A DNA stretch of 64,000 nt from JACCZX01 sp963729165 (GTDB taxonomy: Bacteria > Pseudomonadota > Gammaproteobacteria > Burkholderiales > Burkholderiaceae_F), in assembly GCA_963729165.1 (NCBI GenBank), contig CAVSMM010000007.1, positions 62,001-126,000 on the forward strand, in the 5' to 3' direction. The translations under genes were made by a program, and so were the position numbers. The first letter of the stretch is position 1; the number at the start of each line of letters is the position of its first letter. A model generated the notes under the pieces. That model had not been told where the DNA came from and did no database searches. It saw nothing but the letters and a program-made list of their open reading frames with translations. Shown here in pieces: positions 17,865 to 27,926 of this stretch.

Positions 17865-20707
17865 CAGGCAAAGCTCCTCGATTCGCCGTCGCCGAACAAA
17901 TTGCTGACACACCGTCCGCAGATCGTCGGATGTTCGGGCATCGCTGCCGACATCTGCACGCCAGTGCCAGCAACGTCCGCACTTGGCGTGCGGCGAGGGC
18001 GTCACGACGATTTGCTGATCGCTCGGTTCGGCGGCCGACGTTGCGCGCGCGCCCGATGTGATCAAGACGAACTTGAGCTCATCGTCCAGCGTTTGCAACA
18101 AGGCGACGGTGTCTGCATCGGCGCGGATGTCGACTTCGGACTGCAACGACGAGCCGATCTCGCCGCGCTCCCGCAACGGCTCGAGCTTTTTCTGCACCTC
18201 CGCACGTACCGCGCGAATCCGCGTCCACTTGTCGACCAGCGCCGCCTCATCGGCCAATGACGGCAGCACAGAAAACGTTTCGGTGAAAATCGTGCCGCCG
18301 GTTTTTTTCTTCAATACCTTCCACGCTTCTTCGGCGGTAAACGATAGCAGCGGCGCCATCAGCTTCAGCAGAGCTTCGGTGATCAGGTACAGAGCAGACT
18401 GTGCCGAACGCCGCTCCTTCGAATCCGGCTTCGTGGTGTATAGCCGGTCCTTCAAAATGTCCAGATAGAACGCGCCAAGGTCTTCGGATGCGAACGTCTG
18501 CAGCCGTGCCACGATCGGATGGTATTCATAGCGGTCATAGTCCGCTTGCGTGCGCGCGGCCATCTCGCGCGTCATCGCCAGCGCATAGCGGTCGATCTCG
18601 AGCCACTCGGTCATCGGCAGCATGTCGCGCTCGACGTCGAAGTCGCTGACGTTGGCCAGCAAGAACCGCAGCGTGTTGCGCAGTCGTCGATAGCTCTCAA
18701 CAACTCTTTTCAGAATCTCGTCCGACAGCGTCAACTCGCCTGAATAGTCGGTGCTCGCGACCCACAGCCGGATGATTTCCGCGCCCAGCGTGTCGGCCAC
18801 CTTTTGCGGCCCGATCACATTGCCGAGCGACTTGCTCATCTTGCGGCCGTTGCCGTCGACGACGAAACCGTGCGTCAGCAATGCTTTGTAGGGCGGTACA
18901 CCGTTCAGCATGCACGACGTCAACAGCGACGAATGGAACCAACCGCGGTGCTGATCGGACCCCTCGAGGTACATCTCGGCAGGAAAGTGCGATTCGGCCG
19001 CATGTGAGCCGCGCAGCACCGTCTGATGAGTGACGCCCGAATCGAACCAGACGTCGAGCGTGTCGCGGTTTTTCACGTACGTCGTCCGCGTCGTCGCCCA
19101 GCAATTCGCGCGCATCAAGGTCCTGCCACGCTTCGATGCCGCCCTGTTCAATGCGCTGCGCCACCTGTTCGAGCAGTTCCTGCGTGCGAGGATGCAGCGC
19201 ACCGGTTTCCTTGTGCACGAAGAACGCCATCGGCACACCCCACTGCCGCTGGCGCGACAACGTCCAATCGGGGCGATTGGCAATCATTCCGTGCAGGCGC
19301 GCCTTGCCCCACTGCGGATAAAACTGAGTGGCTTCGATGCCGGCGAGCGCCAACTCGCGCAGCGTTGCGCCGCCTTCGCTTGGCACGACGTCCATGCCGG
19401 CAAACCACTGCGACGTCGCGCGATAGATGATCGGCGTCCGATGCCGCCAGCAGTGCATATAGCTGTGCGTGATTTTCTCGACGTGCAGCAGATTGCCGCT
19501 GCTCCCGAATCACGTCGACGATCTTCGGATTCGCGTCCCAGATCTTCATTCCGCCGAACAGAGGCAGCGATTGCGCGAATACACCGTCACCCTGCACCGG
19601 ATTGATGATTTGGTCATCGGTCATGCCGTGCGCCTTGCACGACACGAAGTCTTCGATACCGTAGGCGGGCGATGAGTGGACGATGCCGGTGCCGGTGTCG
19701 AGTGCCACGTACTCGCCCAGGTACACCGGAGAGTCGCGGTCGTAAAACGGATGGCGGAAACGCAGCAGCGCGAGATTCTTGCCGGCAGTTTGCGCAAGCG
19801 TAGTGCCGCTCAGTCTGGTAGGTCGCAAGGCACGACGCCTTACGTTCGCTCGCAAGCACCAGCAACCCGCGTTCGGTATCGATGAGGTCATAGATCGCAT
19901 CGGGGTGCACGTTCAGCGCCTGATTGGCGGGAATCGTCCAGGGCGTCGTCGTCCAGATCACCGCAGACACAGGCTTGTCGGGCAACGCCGAAAGCCCGAA
20001 CGCCGCGGCGAGTTTCGTCCGCTGGTCGTCGCGCAAAGGAAACGCGACGTCGATCGCGAGATCCACCTTGTCCTGATACTCGACCTCGGCTTCCGCCAGC
20101 GCCGAGCCGCAATCGAAACACCAGTTAACCGGCTTCAGCCCGCGAAAGACAAAACCCTTGGCGATGATCTTGGCCAGCGCGCGAAGCTCGTCGGCTTCGT
20201 TCTTGAAGTCCATCGTCTTGTACGGACGATTCCACAGTCCCAGCACGCCAAGCCGCTTGAAGTCCTTTTTCTGGCGCTCGATCTGCTGCGGCGGCGTGCG
20301 CGCGCGAATGCGCCTGCACCTCTCGCGTCGGCAAGCTTCTCGCCGTACTTTTTTTCGATCAGGATTTCGATCGGCATGCCGTGACAGTCCCAGCCCGGCA
20401 CGTAGTGCGCATCGAAGCCCGCCATCTGCCGGCTCTTGACGACGAAGTCCTTCAGCGTCTTGTTGAGCGCCTTCCCCATGTGAATGTCGTTGTTCGCATA
20501 GGGTGGGCCGTCATGCAGGATCCACTTCGGCCGACCGACCGATGCCGCGCGGATCTGCCCATAGATATCCTGCTCGTCCCACTCGGCGATCCACTGCGGC
20601 TCGCGCTTGGCCAGGTCGCCGCGCATCGGAAACGGCGTATCGGGCAGATTCAGCGGATATTTGCGCGTCGCCGGATCAGGCGCCGGTTTTCGTTTTTCGT
20701 CTGGCAT
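17864..20707 (-). CDS. ileS: Isoleucyl-tRNA synthetase, several frameshifts
   Basis: Charges tRNA-Ile in the cytoplasm. Segments in order: YPLNLPDTPFPMRGDLAKREP, LHDGPPYANNDIHMGKALNK (class I signature), YVPGWDCHGMPIEI, VNWCFDCGSALAEAEVEYQDK, VIWTTTPWTIPANQAL, editing-domain VHSSPAYGIEDFV, RQRQWGVPMAFFV, GRKMSKSLGNVIG near 18830, and a C-terminal zinc finger KCGRCWHW...CGRCVSNLFG. The frame changes near 20335, 20300, 19815, 19505, 19095 and 17950. After correcting the last, the gene ends RSFA-TGA overlapping lspA. The ATG at 20707 is set by the conserved start. Note HMGK where most homologues have HIGH or HLGH. Confidence 0.9.
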
Positions 20708-20717
20708 ACCGTGTATC

Positions 20718-21661
20718 TCAGGACGCGACCGCGCCATTCAATATGGAGCGCGCTCGCGCCGCGTCGTCGCCGATCGCGGCCGATAGGGCGCCAAGTGTCT
20801 CGTACTTTTGCTCATCGCGCAGTTTCTTGACGAACTCGACACTGACCAGCCGACCGTAGACGGCGTCTGCAAAGTCGAACAGATGCACTTCAAGCAGCCA
20901 TCGTCCGGCGTCGTCGAGCGTTGGGCGCAAGCCGATACTGGCGACGCCGGCAACCGGGCGCTCGGCCAATGCCGTGCACCCGGACGGCGAAAATTCCCCG
21001 CAGCGCCGGACGCGAGTGCTCGATTTTCAGATTCAGCGTCGGGAACCCCAGCGATGCGACCGAGCTTGCGTCCATGCAACACGCGGCCGCTGATCGTGTA
21101 CGGCGCGATCGAGCAGGCGCCGAGGCGCGCGCCAAGTCGCCGGTCGCCAGCGCCTGGCGCACCGCGGTGCTTGAAATGCGCTCGCCGTTGTGTCGAAAGC
21201 GTCGGCATCACTTCGAGCTCGAAAGCGCCACGCGTCGCGTAATCGGCAAGCAAGGCAATGTCTCCGGCACGCTTGGCGCCGAAGCGGAAGTCATCGCCGA
21301 CCAGTAGCCAATGCATGTCGCAGCGGCGAGCAGCATGTCTTCAATGAACGCGCTGCGGGCGTCAGTTGCGCGAAGCGGCGATTGAAATGCGCCACGAACG
21401 TGCGTTCGATACCGCAGCGCTCGAACGCGCCAGCTTGTCGCGCAGGTTCGAAACTCGTGCCGGCGCGCGCTCAGGCGCAAAGAATTCGCGCGGATGTGGC
21501 TCGAACGTCATCACCGCCGGCGTCAGCGCGCGAGCGCGCGCAGCGGCGACAACGCGCGTCAGCAGCGCCTGATGGCCGCGGTGAACACCGTCAAAGTTGC
21601 CGACGGTCAACGCGCACGGCGCACGATCGGCGGCGCGCGGAGCGCCGCGGTAAACCTTCAT
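20718..21661 (-). CDS. ribF: Bifunctional riboflavin kinase/FAD synthetase RibF, several frameshifts
   Basis: Phosphorylates riboflavin to FMN and adenylylates it to FAD. The N-terminal FAD synthetase part reads LTVGNFDGVHRGHQALL, VMTFEPHPREFFAPE and LLVGDDFRFGAKRAGD; the C-terminal kinase part reads ISGRVLHGRKLGR, SLGFPTLNLKI, ALRGIFAVRVHG, GVASIGLRPTLDD and LEVHLFDFADAVYG. These lie in different frames, with at least five shifts between about 20985 and 21440. The full span equals about 314 codons, the usual length. The start ATG at 21661 begins MKVYRGAP. The stop is ten bases before the ileS start, matching the common ribF-ileS-lspA order. Confidence 0.88.
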
Positions 21662-21756
21662 AAGCGGGCGGTTGATGCGGTGCGAAATACGACGTCGAAG
21701 TATACGGTCGAGGCACGCATCATCTTGATTTGTCGAGCGTTTAAGAAGGCTGCGCA

Positions 21757-22472
21757 ATGCGCGCCAGTACAATTGACGGTGAAGAATCCGCGCGCCAGCA
21801 AGTCCACGCACAACCCACCATCAAGCCGATAGTGGTTCTGGTGTCCGGACGCGGCAGTAATTTGCAGGCGTTGCTGACACGAGCGGAGGCGGAGCGATGG
21901 GATGCGCGAGCTGGGTGCGAAAGTCGTCGCTGTCGTCAGCAGCCGTGCGGACGCCGAGGCGCTCGCGGTGGCGCGTGCGCACGACGTGCCAGTTCATATC
22001 CTTCTGCCCGAGCAGTTTGGCTCGCGCTCGGCGTTTGACGAAGCCTTAGCCCGTACGCTCGATCGTTACGCGCCCGCACATGATCGTGCTGGCCGGGTTC
22101 ATGCGCGTGCTGACGCCGGCGTTCGTGCGCCGGTACGCAGGGCGGATGGTCAACATCCACCCATCGCTATTGCCATCTTTCCCCGGACTGGACACGCATC
22201 AGCAGGCACTCGACGCGGGTGTGCGCGTGCACGGCGCGACCGTGCACTTCGTGTCCGACGATGTCGATGCCGGCCCGATCATTGCGCAAGCGGCGGTCCC
22301 CGTGCACGCCGGCGACGACAAAGCGTCTTTGGCAGCACGCGTGCTGGAGCAGGAGCATCGCCTGTTACCGCACGCGGTGCGCCATGTGCTTGAAGGCCGT
22401 GTGCGTTTTAGCGACCGCCGCGCGCTATTGGTGGGCATTAAGCAGGGCGAGTTATCGCTGCTGGCGTCATGA
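21757..22472 (+). CDS. purN: Phosphoribosylglycinamide formyltransferase PurN, two frameshifts
   Basis: Transfers a formyl group from 10-formyl-THF to GAR in purine synthesis. N-terminal PIVVLVSGRGSNLQALL is the substrate-binding start; the catalytic segment RMVNIHPSLLPSFPGLDTHQQAL holds the Asn and His, and VDAGPIIAQAAVPV the Asp. Frame changes lie near 21895 and 22070 (between RYAP and MIVLAGFMR). The ATG at 21757 gives a slightly longer N-terminus than usual, and no better start was found. It is divergent from ribF; the stop overlaps an ATG of the next frame (ATGA at 22469). Confidence 0.9.
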
Positions 22473-22624
22473 AGTGTGCGATGCCCAAGTTCCCGAAACG
22501 CGATAGCCGCCAGCGTTCGGCTTCGGACCGGCTGCGTCTCGCCGATCGAATACCAGCGGCGCGACTCCGCCATCGGCTGGAAGCTGCATCGGGACTCGCA
22601 ACAACGCGAGCGCCGCGTAACGAG

Positions 22625-23909
22625 ATGGCGTCGTATGCGACGGCGCGCATTACATCGCTGGTCGTCGACTCGCTCGCCGCAGCGTTGACCTCAATACTGA
22701 AATTTGACGGACCCTCGGATGTGCTGCTGTCGCGTTTTTTCCGTCTGAATCCTTCACTCGGTCAGCGCGATCGTGGATTGATTGCCGAGGGGGTGTTCTT
22801 TGCGCTGCGCCGCTACGCCAGACTGGCTTGGTTGATGCAGCCGGCGCATCCGGCGCGTGCGGCGCGTTTTGCGGCGTTACTGACGCTGGCGCGGCAACAC
22901 GGCCCGGAAGCGATCGACCCGCGTGCATTGCGAGGCGATGCGAAGGCGGTCGAGCACGCGCTGACAATCGACATCGCGCTAGCGCCGAGCTCGGTCCAAG
23001 CCGAGCTGCCGGAGTGGCTCTTCGCGCAGATCGAGCGGCAGTATGACGATGCAGGGCCGCTGATCGATGCGTTGAAGGAAAGCGCGCCGCTCGATCTGCG
23101 CGTGAATACGATCAAGGCGTCGCGCGCGGAAGTCCTCGAAGAGTTGGCCGCGCATCATGTCGGAGCTGTGGCCGACGCCGTATTCGCCTGACGCAATACG
23201 GTTGTCGAGCAAGCCGGCATTGACGAGCTGGCCCGCGTATCGCGAGGGACGCATCGAAGTGCAGGACGAGGGCAGCCAACTGATCGCTCGCGTGCTGCAG
23301 CCGCGGCGCGGTGAAATGGTGGTCGATTTTTGCGCCGGCGCCGGCGGCAAGACGCTGGCGCTGGGAGCGTTGATGCGCTCCAGCGGGCGCCTGTATGCGT
23401 TTGACGTTAACGAGAGGCGTCTCGCGGGCTTGGGCCCGCGGTTGAAGCGCAGCGGACTGTCGAACGTGCATCCGGTGGTGATTCGCAACGAATCCGATAT
23501 CCGAGTGAAGCGACTCAACGGCAAGTGCGATCGCGTGCTGGTCGACGCACCGTGTTCCGGCAGCGGAACGCTGCGCCGCAATCCGGATTTGAAGTGGCGC
23601 TTCACTGAAGCCGAGCTGGCACGCGTGAGCGGCCTGCAGCATTCGGTGCTACGCGCGGCGGCGCGGTTGTTGAAGCCGGATGGACGGCTCGTCTATGCGA
23701 CCTGTTCGTTGCTGACGCAAGAAAATCAGGCTGTGGCCGAAGCATTTCTGGCGGAGCATCCCGATTTTCAGCTGGTCCCCGCAGCGACTGTATTGCGCGC
23801 GCAATCGATTGATGTTGAACATGCAGCGCGCTTCGCGCCTTACTTCGTGATGCTTCCGCACCTGCACGGCACCGACGGGTTTTTTGCCGCCGTGTTTGAG
23901 CGCAGGTAA
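22625..23909 (+). CDS. RsmB/NOP-family RNA m5C methyltransferase, one frameshift
   Basis: SAM-dependent RNA cytosine-5 methyltransferase related to RsmB. The N-terminal part (SDVLLSRFFRLNPSLGQRDRGLIAEGVFFALRR) is a NusB-like RNA-binding region. The catalytic domain shows VVDFCAGAGGKTLALGALM (SAM binding), DRVLVDAPCSGSGTLRRNPDLKWR (motif IV, PC) and LVYATCSLLTQENQ (motif VI with the TC nucleophile). One shift near 23170 divides the two halves. The start is taken at ATG 22625 (MASYATARITS), where homologues begin; an in-frame ATG at 22469 overlaps the purN stop but adds 52 non-conserved residues. The exact rRNA target is not determined. Confidence 0.85.
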
Positions 23910-23915
23910 GTTGCA

Positions 23916-25284
23916 GTGAACCGACAAACCCTGTTCGAAGAAGTCGTTCACACGTTGCGCAACGAGTTGCATACGCCGCAGGCGTGGCAACTGGTCGTCA
24001 TTGGCATCGCCTTGCTTGGTGCCTGGTTCTACGCCCGTCACATTGAGCAGCAGGTCCGCGACCGGCTCGCCGCCGCGGCGTCGGACAAGCAGGGCGTGCG
24101 CGTCGACGTTCTGAAGTTTTCGATTGACGGTTTTCGGCGCTTGGCGTTCCCGATCACCGCAATGCTGCTGCTGGTCCTCGGCGGCCTGGCGCTGTATTTC
24201 GCCGGTGTGATGCGCTCAGATCAAGCGCACCTGCTGCGCCTCGCCTTGCTGTTGCTTTGCGCGATGGCTGCGATCCGATTGTTCGTCTATGTATTGCGGC
24301 GCTCACTGCCGCGCGCCGCATGGATCGGTACCTTTGAGCGTCGCCATCGGGCTCACGATCTGGTTCTTCGTCGCGCTTCATGTCACCGGGTTGCTCGACG
24401 ACCTGATCGGCCATCTCAATTCAATTCGGTTCCCGCTCGGCAAGACCGCGCTAACGCTGTGGGACATCCTGGCCGGTGCCTTCAGCGTGGTCTTGACTGT
24501 TCTCGCAGCGCTGTGGGCCGGCTCGGTCGTCGAAGCGCGCCTGATGGGAGCGAAGTCGCTCGCGCCGAATTCGCGTGTCGTTCTGGCGCGGCTGGTCAAA
24601 GCGTTGCTGACGTTGCTGGCCGTGTTGCTGGCGCTGTCGCTGGTCGGCATCGATCTGACTGTGCTGTCGGTCTTCGGTGGCGCGCTCGGTGTGGGACTGG
24701 GGCTTGGTCTGCAGCGCATTGCCAGCAATTACGTCAGTGGCTTCATCATCCTGCTCGATCGCAGCCTGTCGATCGGCGACATGATCACCGTCGACAAGTT
24801 CTATGGCGCGGTGTCGCAAATCAATGCGCGCTACACGGTGATGAAATCGCTTGATGGGACCGAGACGATCGTCCCCAATGAAATGCTGGTGAGCACACCC
24901 GTCATCAATCACTCGTACAGCAACAGATCGGTGCAGGTCGTCCTCAAGTTATCGGTTGCGTACAGCGCTAACGTCGACCGTGCGCTCGAGATTTTGGTCG
25001 AGGCGGCGACAGCGCAGTCGCGTGTCCTCGGCGACCCACCGCCGACCGCATTCATAACCGGCTTCGGCGCCGATGGCATCGAGTTGCAGATTGGCTTCTG
25101 GATTCGAGATCCGGAGGCGGGGAGCTTGCCGATCCGATCTGAAATCGCGCGCACGGTGCTCAAGCGGTTTCACGAGGAGGGAATTGAAATCCCGTATCCG
25201 CAGCGCGATGTACGGATCACGTCGGTTTCAGGTGCCGCGCCGCTGGCGGCGGTCCCTGGCACCATCAGCAGCGGCGGAAAGTAG
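23916..25284 (+). CDS. MscS-family mechanosensitive ion channel, one frameshift
   Basis: Inner-membrane channel that opens under osmotic downshock. It begins at GTG 23916, six bases after the methyltransferase stop. At least four N-terminal helices precede the MscS core: pore helix and beta-domain start LSVFGGALGVGLGLGLQRIASNYVSGFIILLDRSLSIGD, then the beta domain with ETIVPNEMLVSTPVINHS and a C-terminal alpha/beta domain. One base is off near 24330 (between RAAWI and PLSVAIGLTIW); the corrected length is about 455 residues, longer than E. coli MscS, in line with larger family members. Confidence 0.88.
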
Positions 25285-25441
25285 GGCGATTGCTCGAAAA
25301 AGGCAGCGCTAACGCCGGTTGCGAGCGTTTTCAGACCAAGCGCTGCGTACAATATGGCGGCTGCAACCCTGAGCGGTTGCTGAACTATCCGGATGGCCGC
25401 GGTCTGATCTGGCGCTAACTGGTGACTTACTAGGAATCTGA

Positions 25442-26641
25442 ATGTATCTGCTTGAATTTTTGGATGGTGGTCTGCTGCAGTTAAGCTGGTGGCAGCTCAT
25501 CGTGGCGACGCTCGTGCTGACGCACATCACGATCGCCAGCGTGACGATTTTCCTGCATCGCAGCCAGGCGCATCGCGCGCTTGACCTTCATCCGGCTGCG
25601 GCGATGTTTTTCAGAGTCTGGCTATGGCTGACCACCGGCATGCTGACCAAGGAGTGGGTGTCGATTCATCGCAAGCATCACGCTCGCGTGGAAACCGCCG
25701 AGGACCCGCACAGCCCGCAAACGCGAGGCATCAAAGCCGTGTTATTGACAGGGTCCGAGCTTTATATGGAAGAGGCGAAAAACGCCGACACACTGGCGCG
25801 CTTCGGCCAGGGAACACCGAATGACTGGATCGAGCGCAACATTTTTTCACGCTATACATGGCAGGGCGTTGGTTTGATGGTCGGCGCCGATTTGATTCTG
25901 TTCGGCTTTGCGGGTCTCGCGATTTGGGGTATCCAGATGCTCTGGATTCCGGTGCACGCCGCCGGCATCATCAACGGCGTTGGCCATTGGTGGGGTTATC
26001 GCAACTACGACTCACCCGATGCCAGCAACAACATCGTGCCCTGGGGCATCTGGATTGGCGGTGAAGAGCTGCACAACAATCACCACACCTATCCGACCTC
26101 CGCGAAGTTCTCTACCAAGTGGCATGAGTTCGATATCGGCTGGGTGTACATCCGCGGACTGCAGGCGCTTGGACTGGCGAAAGTCTTGCGCGTTGCGCCG
26201 AAACCGCAGGTGGCGGAACCGAAGCGATCAATCGATCTGGAAACGCTGCAGGCGGTCATTTCGAACCGCTACGACCTGTTGGCCAAGTATGCGCGTTCAC
26301 TGAAAGTCGCGCACCGCGACGAATTGCAGAAGCTTGATTTGTCAGGCGACGAGCATGCGCGCTTTGCACGCTTGAAACGCGTATTGCGCAAAGGCGACGT
26401 GTCCCAGCTGGCAACGCATGAGCAACATTCGTTGTCGGACATGATGAAGCGCAGCGGCGTGATGAAGACGCTAGTTGAGATGCGCACCGAATTGCTCTCC
26501 ACCTGGGAGCGCTCGTCCGCGTCGCGCGAGCAGATGCTGACGCATTTGCAGGACTGGATTCATCGCGCGGAAGCAAGCGGCATTCACGCGCTGCAGGAGG
26601 CTGCACTCAGGATGCGTAGCTACCGGCACGCACCGGCGTAG
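25442..26641 (+). CDS. Acyl desaturase (fatty-acid delta-9-type desaturase)
   Basis: Membrane di-iron enzyme that introduces a double bond into an acyl chain. The 399-residue product has the three histidine boxes: HRSQAHR near residue 39, HRKHH near residue 76, and HNNHH near residue 215, with hydrophobic segments (LIVATLVLTHITIASVTIFL, LIWG-type helices) between. The C-terminal 130 residues are hydrophilic, rich in Arg and Lys, and predicted helical; this tail is longer than in minimal desaturases. ATG at 25442. The intact frame contrasts with neighbours. A terminator follows at once, so it is probably monocistronic. Confidence 0.9.
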   Translation: MYLLEFLDGGLLQLSWWQLIVATLVLTHITIASVTIFLHRSQAHRALDLHPAAAMFFRVWLWLTTGMLTKEWVSIHRKHHARVETAEDPHSPQTRGIKAVLLTGSELYMEEAKNADTLARFGQGTPNDWIERNIFSRYTWQGVGLMVGADLILFGFAGLAIWGIQMLWIPVHAAGIINGVGHWWGYRNYDSPDASNNIVPWGIWIGGEELHNNHHTYPTSAKFSTKWHEFDIGWVYIRGLQALGLAKVLRVAPKPQVAEPKRSIDLETLQAVISNRYDLLAKYARSLKVAHRDELQKLDLSGDEHARFARLKRVLRKGDVSQLATHEQHSLSDMMKRSGVMKTLVEMRTELLSTWERSSASREQMLTHLQDWIHRAEASGIHALQEAALRMRSYRHAPA

Positions 26642-26656
26642 CCTGTGCATCGCAAA

Positions 26657-26688
26657 TAAAAAAAGCCCGGCAGCGCCGGGCTTTTTCA
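26657..26688. terminator. Bidirectional terminator between the desaturase and rpmG
   Basis: AGCCCGGC-AGC-GCCGGGCT hairpin with seven A residues on one side and TTTTTC on the other. It serves the plus-strand desaturase and the minus-strand rpmB-rpmG transcript. Confidence 0.88.
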
Positions 26689-26708
26689 TTCATGGTCGGA
26701 GCTGCCGA

Positions 26709-26876
26709 CTACTTCAGCTTGATTTCCTTGTACGCGACGTGCTTGCGGGCTACGGGGTCGAACTTGCTGAACTGGAGCTTGTCCGGCGTGGTTTTCTTAT
26801 TTTTAGTCGTCGTATAAAAATGGCCGGTACCGGCCGTCGATTCGAGTTTGATCTTTTCGCGAGCGCCTTTGGCCAT
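26709..26876 (-). CDS. rpmG: 50S ribosomal protein L33
   Basis: Large-subunit ribosomal protein of 55 residues. The product reads MAKGAREKIKLESTAGTGH, then FYTTTKNKKTTPDKL, FSKFDPVARKHV and ends YKEIKLK, the proteobacterial L33 pattern. It lacks the CxxC zinc pairs, so it is the zinc-independent form. It follows rpmB by 20 bases on the same strand, the standard rpmB-rpmG pair. Confidence 0.95.
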   Translation of the reverse strand: MAKGAREKIKLESTAGTGHFYTTTKNKKTTPDKLQFSKFDPVARKHVAYKEIKLK

Positions 26877-26896
26877 TGTCGTACTCCTTACGGTCC

Positions 26897-27130
26897 TTAA
26901 ATTTCGCCGCGCGAACGCAGATCCGCCAGGACCACGTCGATGCCCAGCTTGTCGATCGTGCGCAACGCCGCGTTGGTGACACGCAGGCGCACCCAGCGAT
27001 TTTCGCCTTCGATCCAGAAACGACGATATTGCAGATTCGGCATGAACCTGCGTTTCGTCCGATTATTGGCGTGCGAAACGTTGTTGCCGGTCATCGGCCG
27101 TTTGCCCGTCACCTGACACACGCGTGCCAT
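26897..27130 (-). CDS. rpmB: 50S ribosomal protein L28
   Basis: Large-subunit ribosomal protein of 77 residues, typical length. It begins MARVCQVTGKRPMTGNNVSH and contains RRFMPNLQYRRFW and VRLRVTNAALRTIDKLG. First gene of the rpmB-rpmG pair; radC lies upstream on the same strand with a 69-base gap. Confidence 0.97.
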   Translation of the reverse strand: MARVCQVTGKRPMTGNNVSHANNRTKRRFMPNLQYRRFWIEGENRWVRLRVTNAALRTIDKLGIDVVLADLRSRGEI

Positions 27131-27199
27131 CGCTAACTCCTTAATTCGGATGCAAATTGCGCAAAGCCGCGCAGTATAAAGGTTTGGCGGCGCATCGGG

Positions 27200-27874
27200 C
27201 TAGAGCAGCCCGCGCTCGGCAAACGATACCGTTGCTGAGCCGGCGACGATCAGATGATCCAGCACCTTTACGTCGACCAGTGACAGCGCCTGCTTAAGGT
27301 TGGACGTCAATAATTCGTCGGCGCGACTCGGCTCGGCGACGCCCGATGGGTGATTGTGCGCAAAGATGACCGCCGCCGCGTTGTGCTTTAGGGCACGCTT
27401 GACGACCTCACGTGGGTACACGCTGGTTTGGGTCAGCGTCCCGCGGAAGAGCTCTTCGGTCGTGATCAGTTTGTTCTGTGCGTCCATGTACAACGCGACA
27501 AAGACTTCATGTTCGAGTCGCGCCAGCGTGAGCCGCAGGTAATCCCGCACCTTGCCCGGCGATGAAAGCACTGTGTCGCGTTTGACATCCTCGTGCAGTG
27601 CCCGCCGCGCCAGTTCAAGCACGGCCTGCAACTGCGTGTACTTGGCCGGTCCAAAGCCGCCGACTTCGGCCAGCGTCGAAGCATCGGCCGCAAACAAACC
27701 ATTGAGACCGCCGAAGCGAGCCAGCGCGTCGCGACCGAGGTCGATCGCGGATCGTCCCGGTGTCCCGGTCCGCAGAAACACCGCGAGTAACTCGGCGTCT
27801 GACAACGCATGCGCACCGCTTGCCAGCAGACGCTCGCGCGGACGCTCGCCTTCGGGCCAATCCTTGATTGCCAC
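27200..27874 (-). CDS. radC: RadC family JAB/MPN-domain protein
   Basis: Product of 224 residues. An N-terminal helix-hairpin-helix region (ALSDAELLAVFLRTGTPG, LAEVGGFGPAKYTQL) is followed by a metalloprotease-like JAB/MPN domain with HNHPSGVAEPSRAD (HxHxnD motif) near residue 175. The family was once thought to act in recombination repair, but its function is unresolved. It is next to rpmB-rpmG in many proteobacteria. It diverges from ispH with only 52 bases between the starts. Confidence 0.93.
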   Translation of the reverse strand: MAIKDWPEGERPRERLLASGAHALSDAELLAVFLRTGTPGRSAIDLGRDALARFGGLNGLFAADASTLAEVGGFGPAKYTQLQAVLELARRALHEDVKRDTVLSSPGKVRDYLRLTLARLEHEVFVALYMDAQNKLITTEELFRGTLTQTSVYPREVVKRALKHNAAAVIFAHNHPSGVAEPSRADELLTSNLKQALSLVDVKVLDHLIVAGSATVSFAERGLL

Positions 27875-27926
27875 GTGGGTGTCTCGACTAAACTGTTACC
27901 GACAAAAGGTGAACGATCGTAGCGCG

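Noticed and set aside
17364..19283. A single frame joining the C-terminal half of IleS to LspA, as if fused
   Set aside because: The IleS zinc-finger end is found intact in another frame and stops at a TGA overlapping the lspA ATG; the fusion results from a frameshift.
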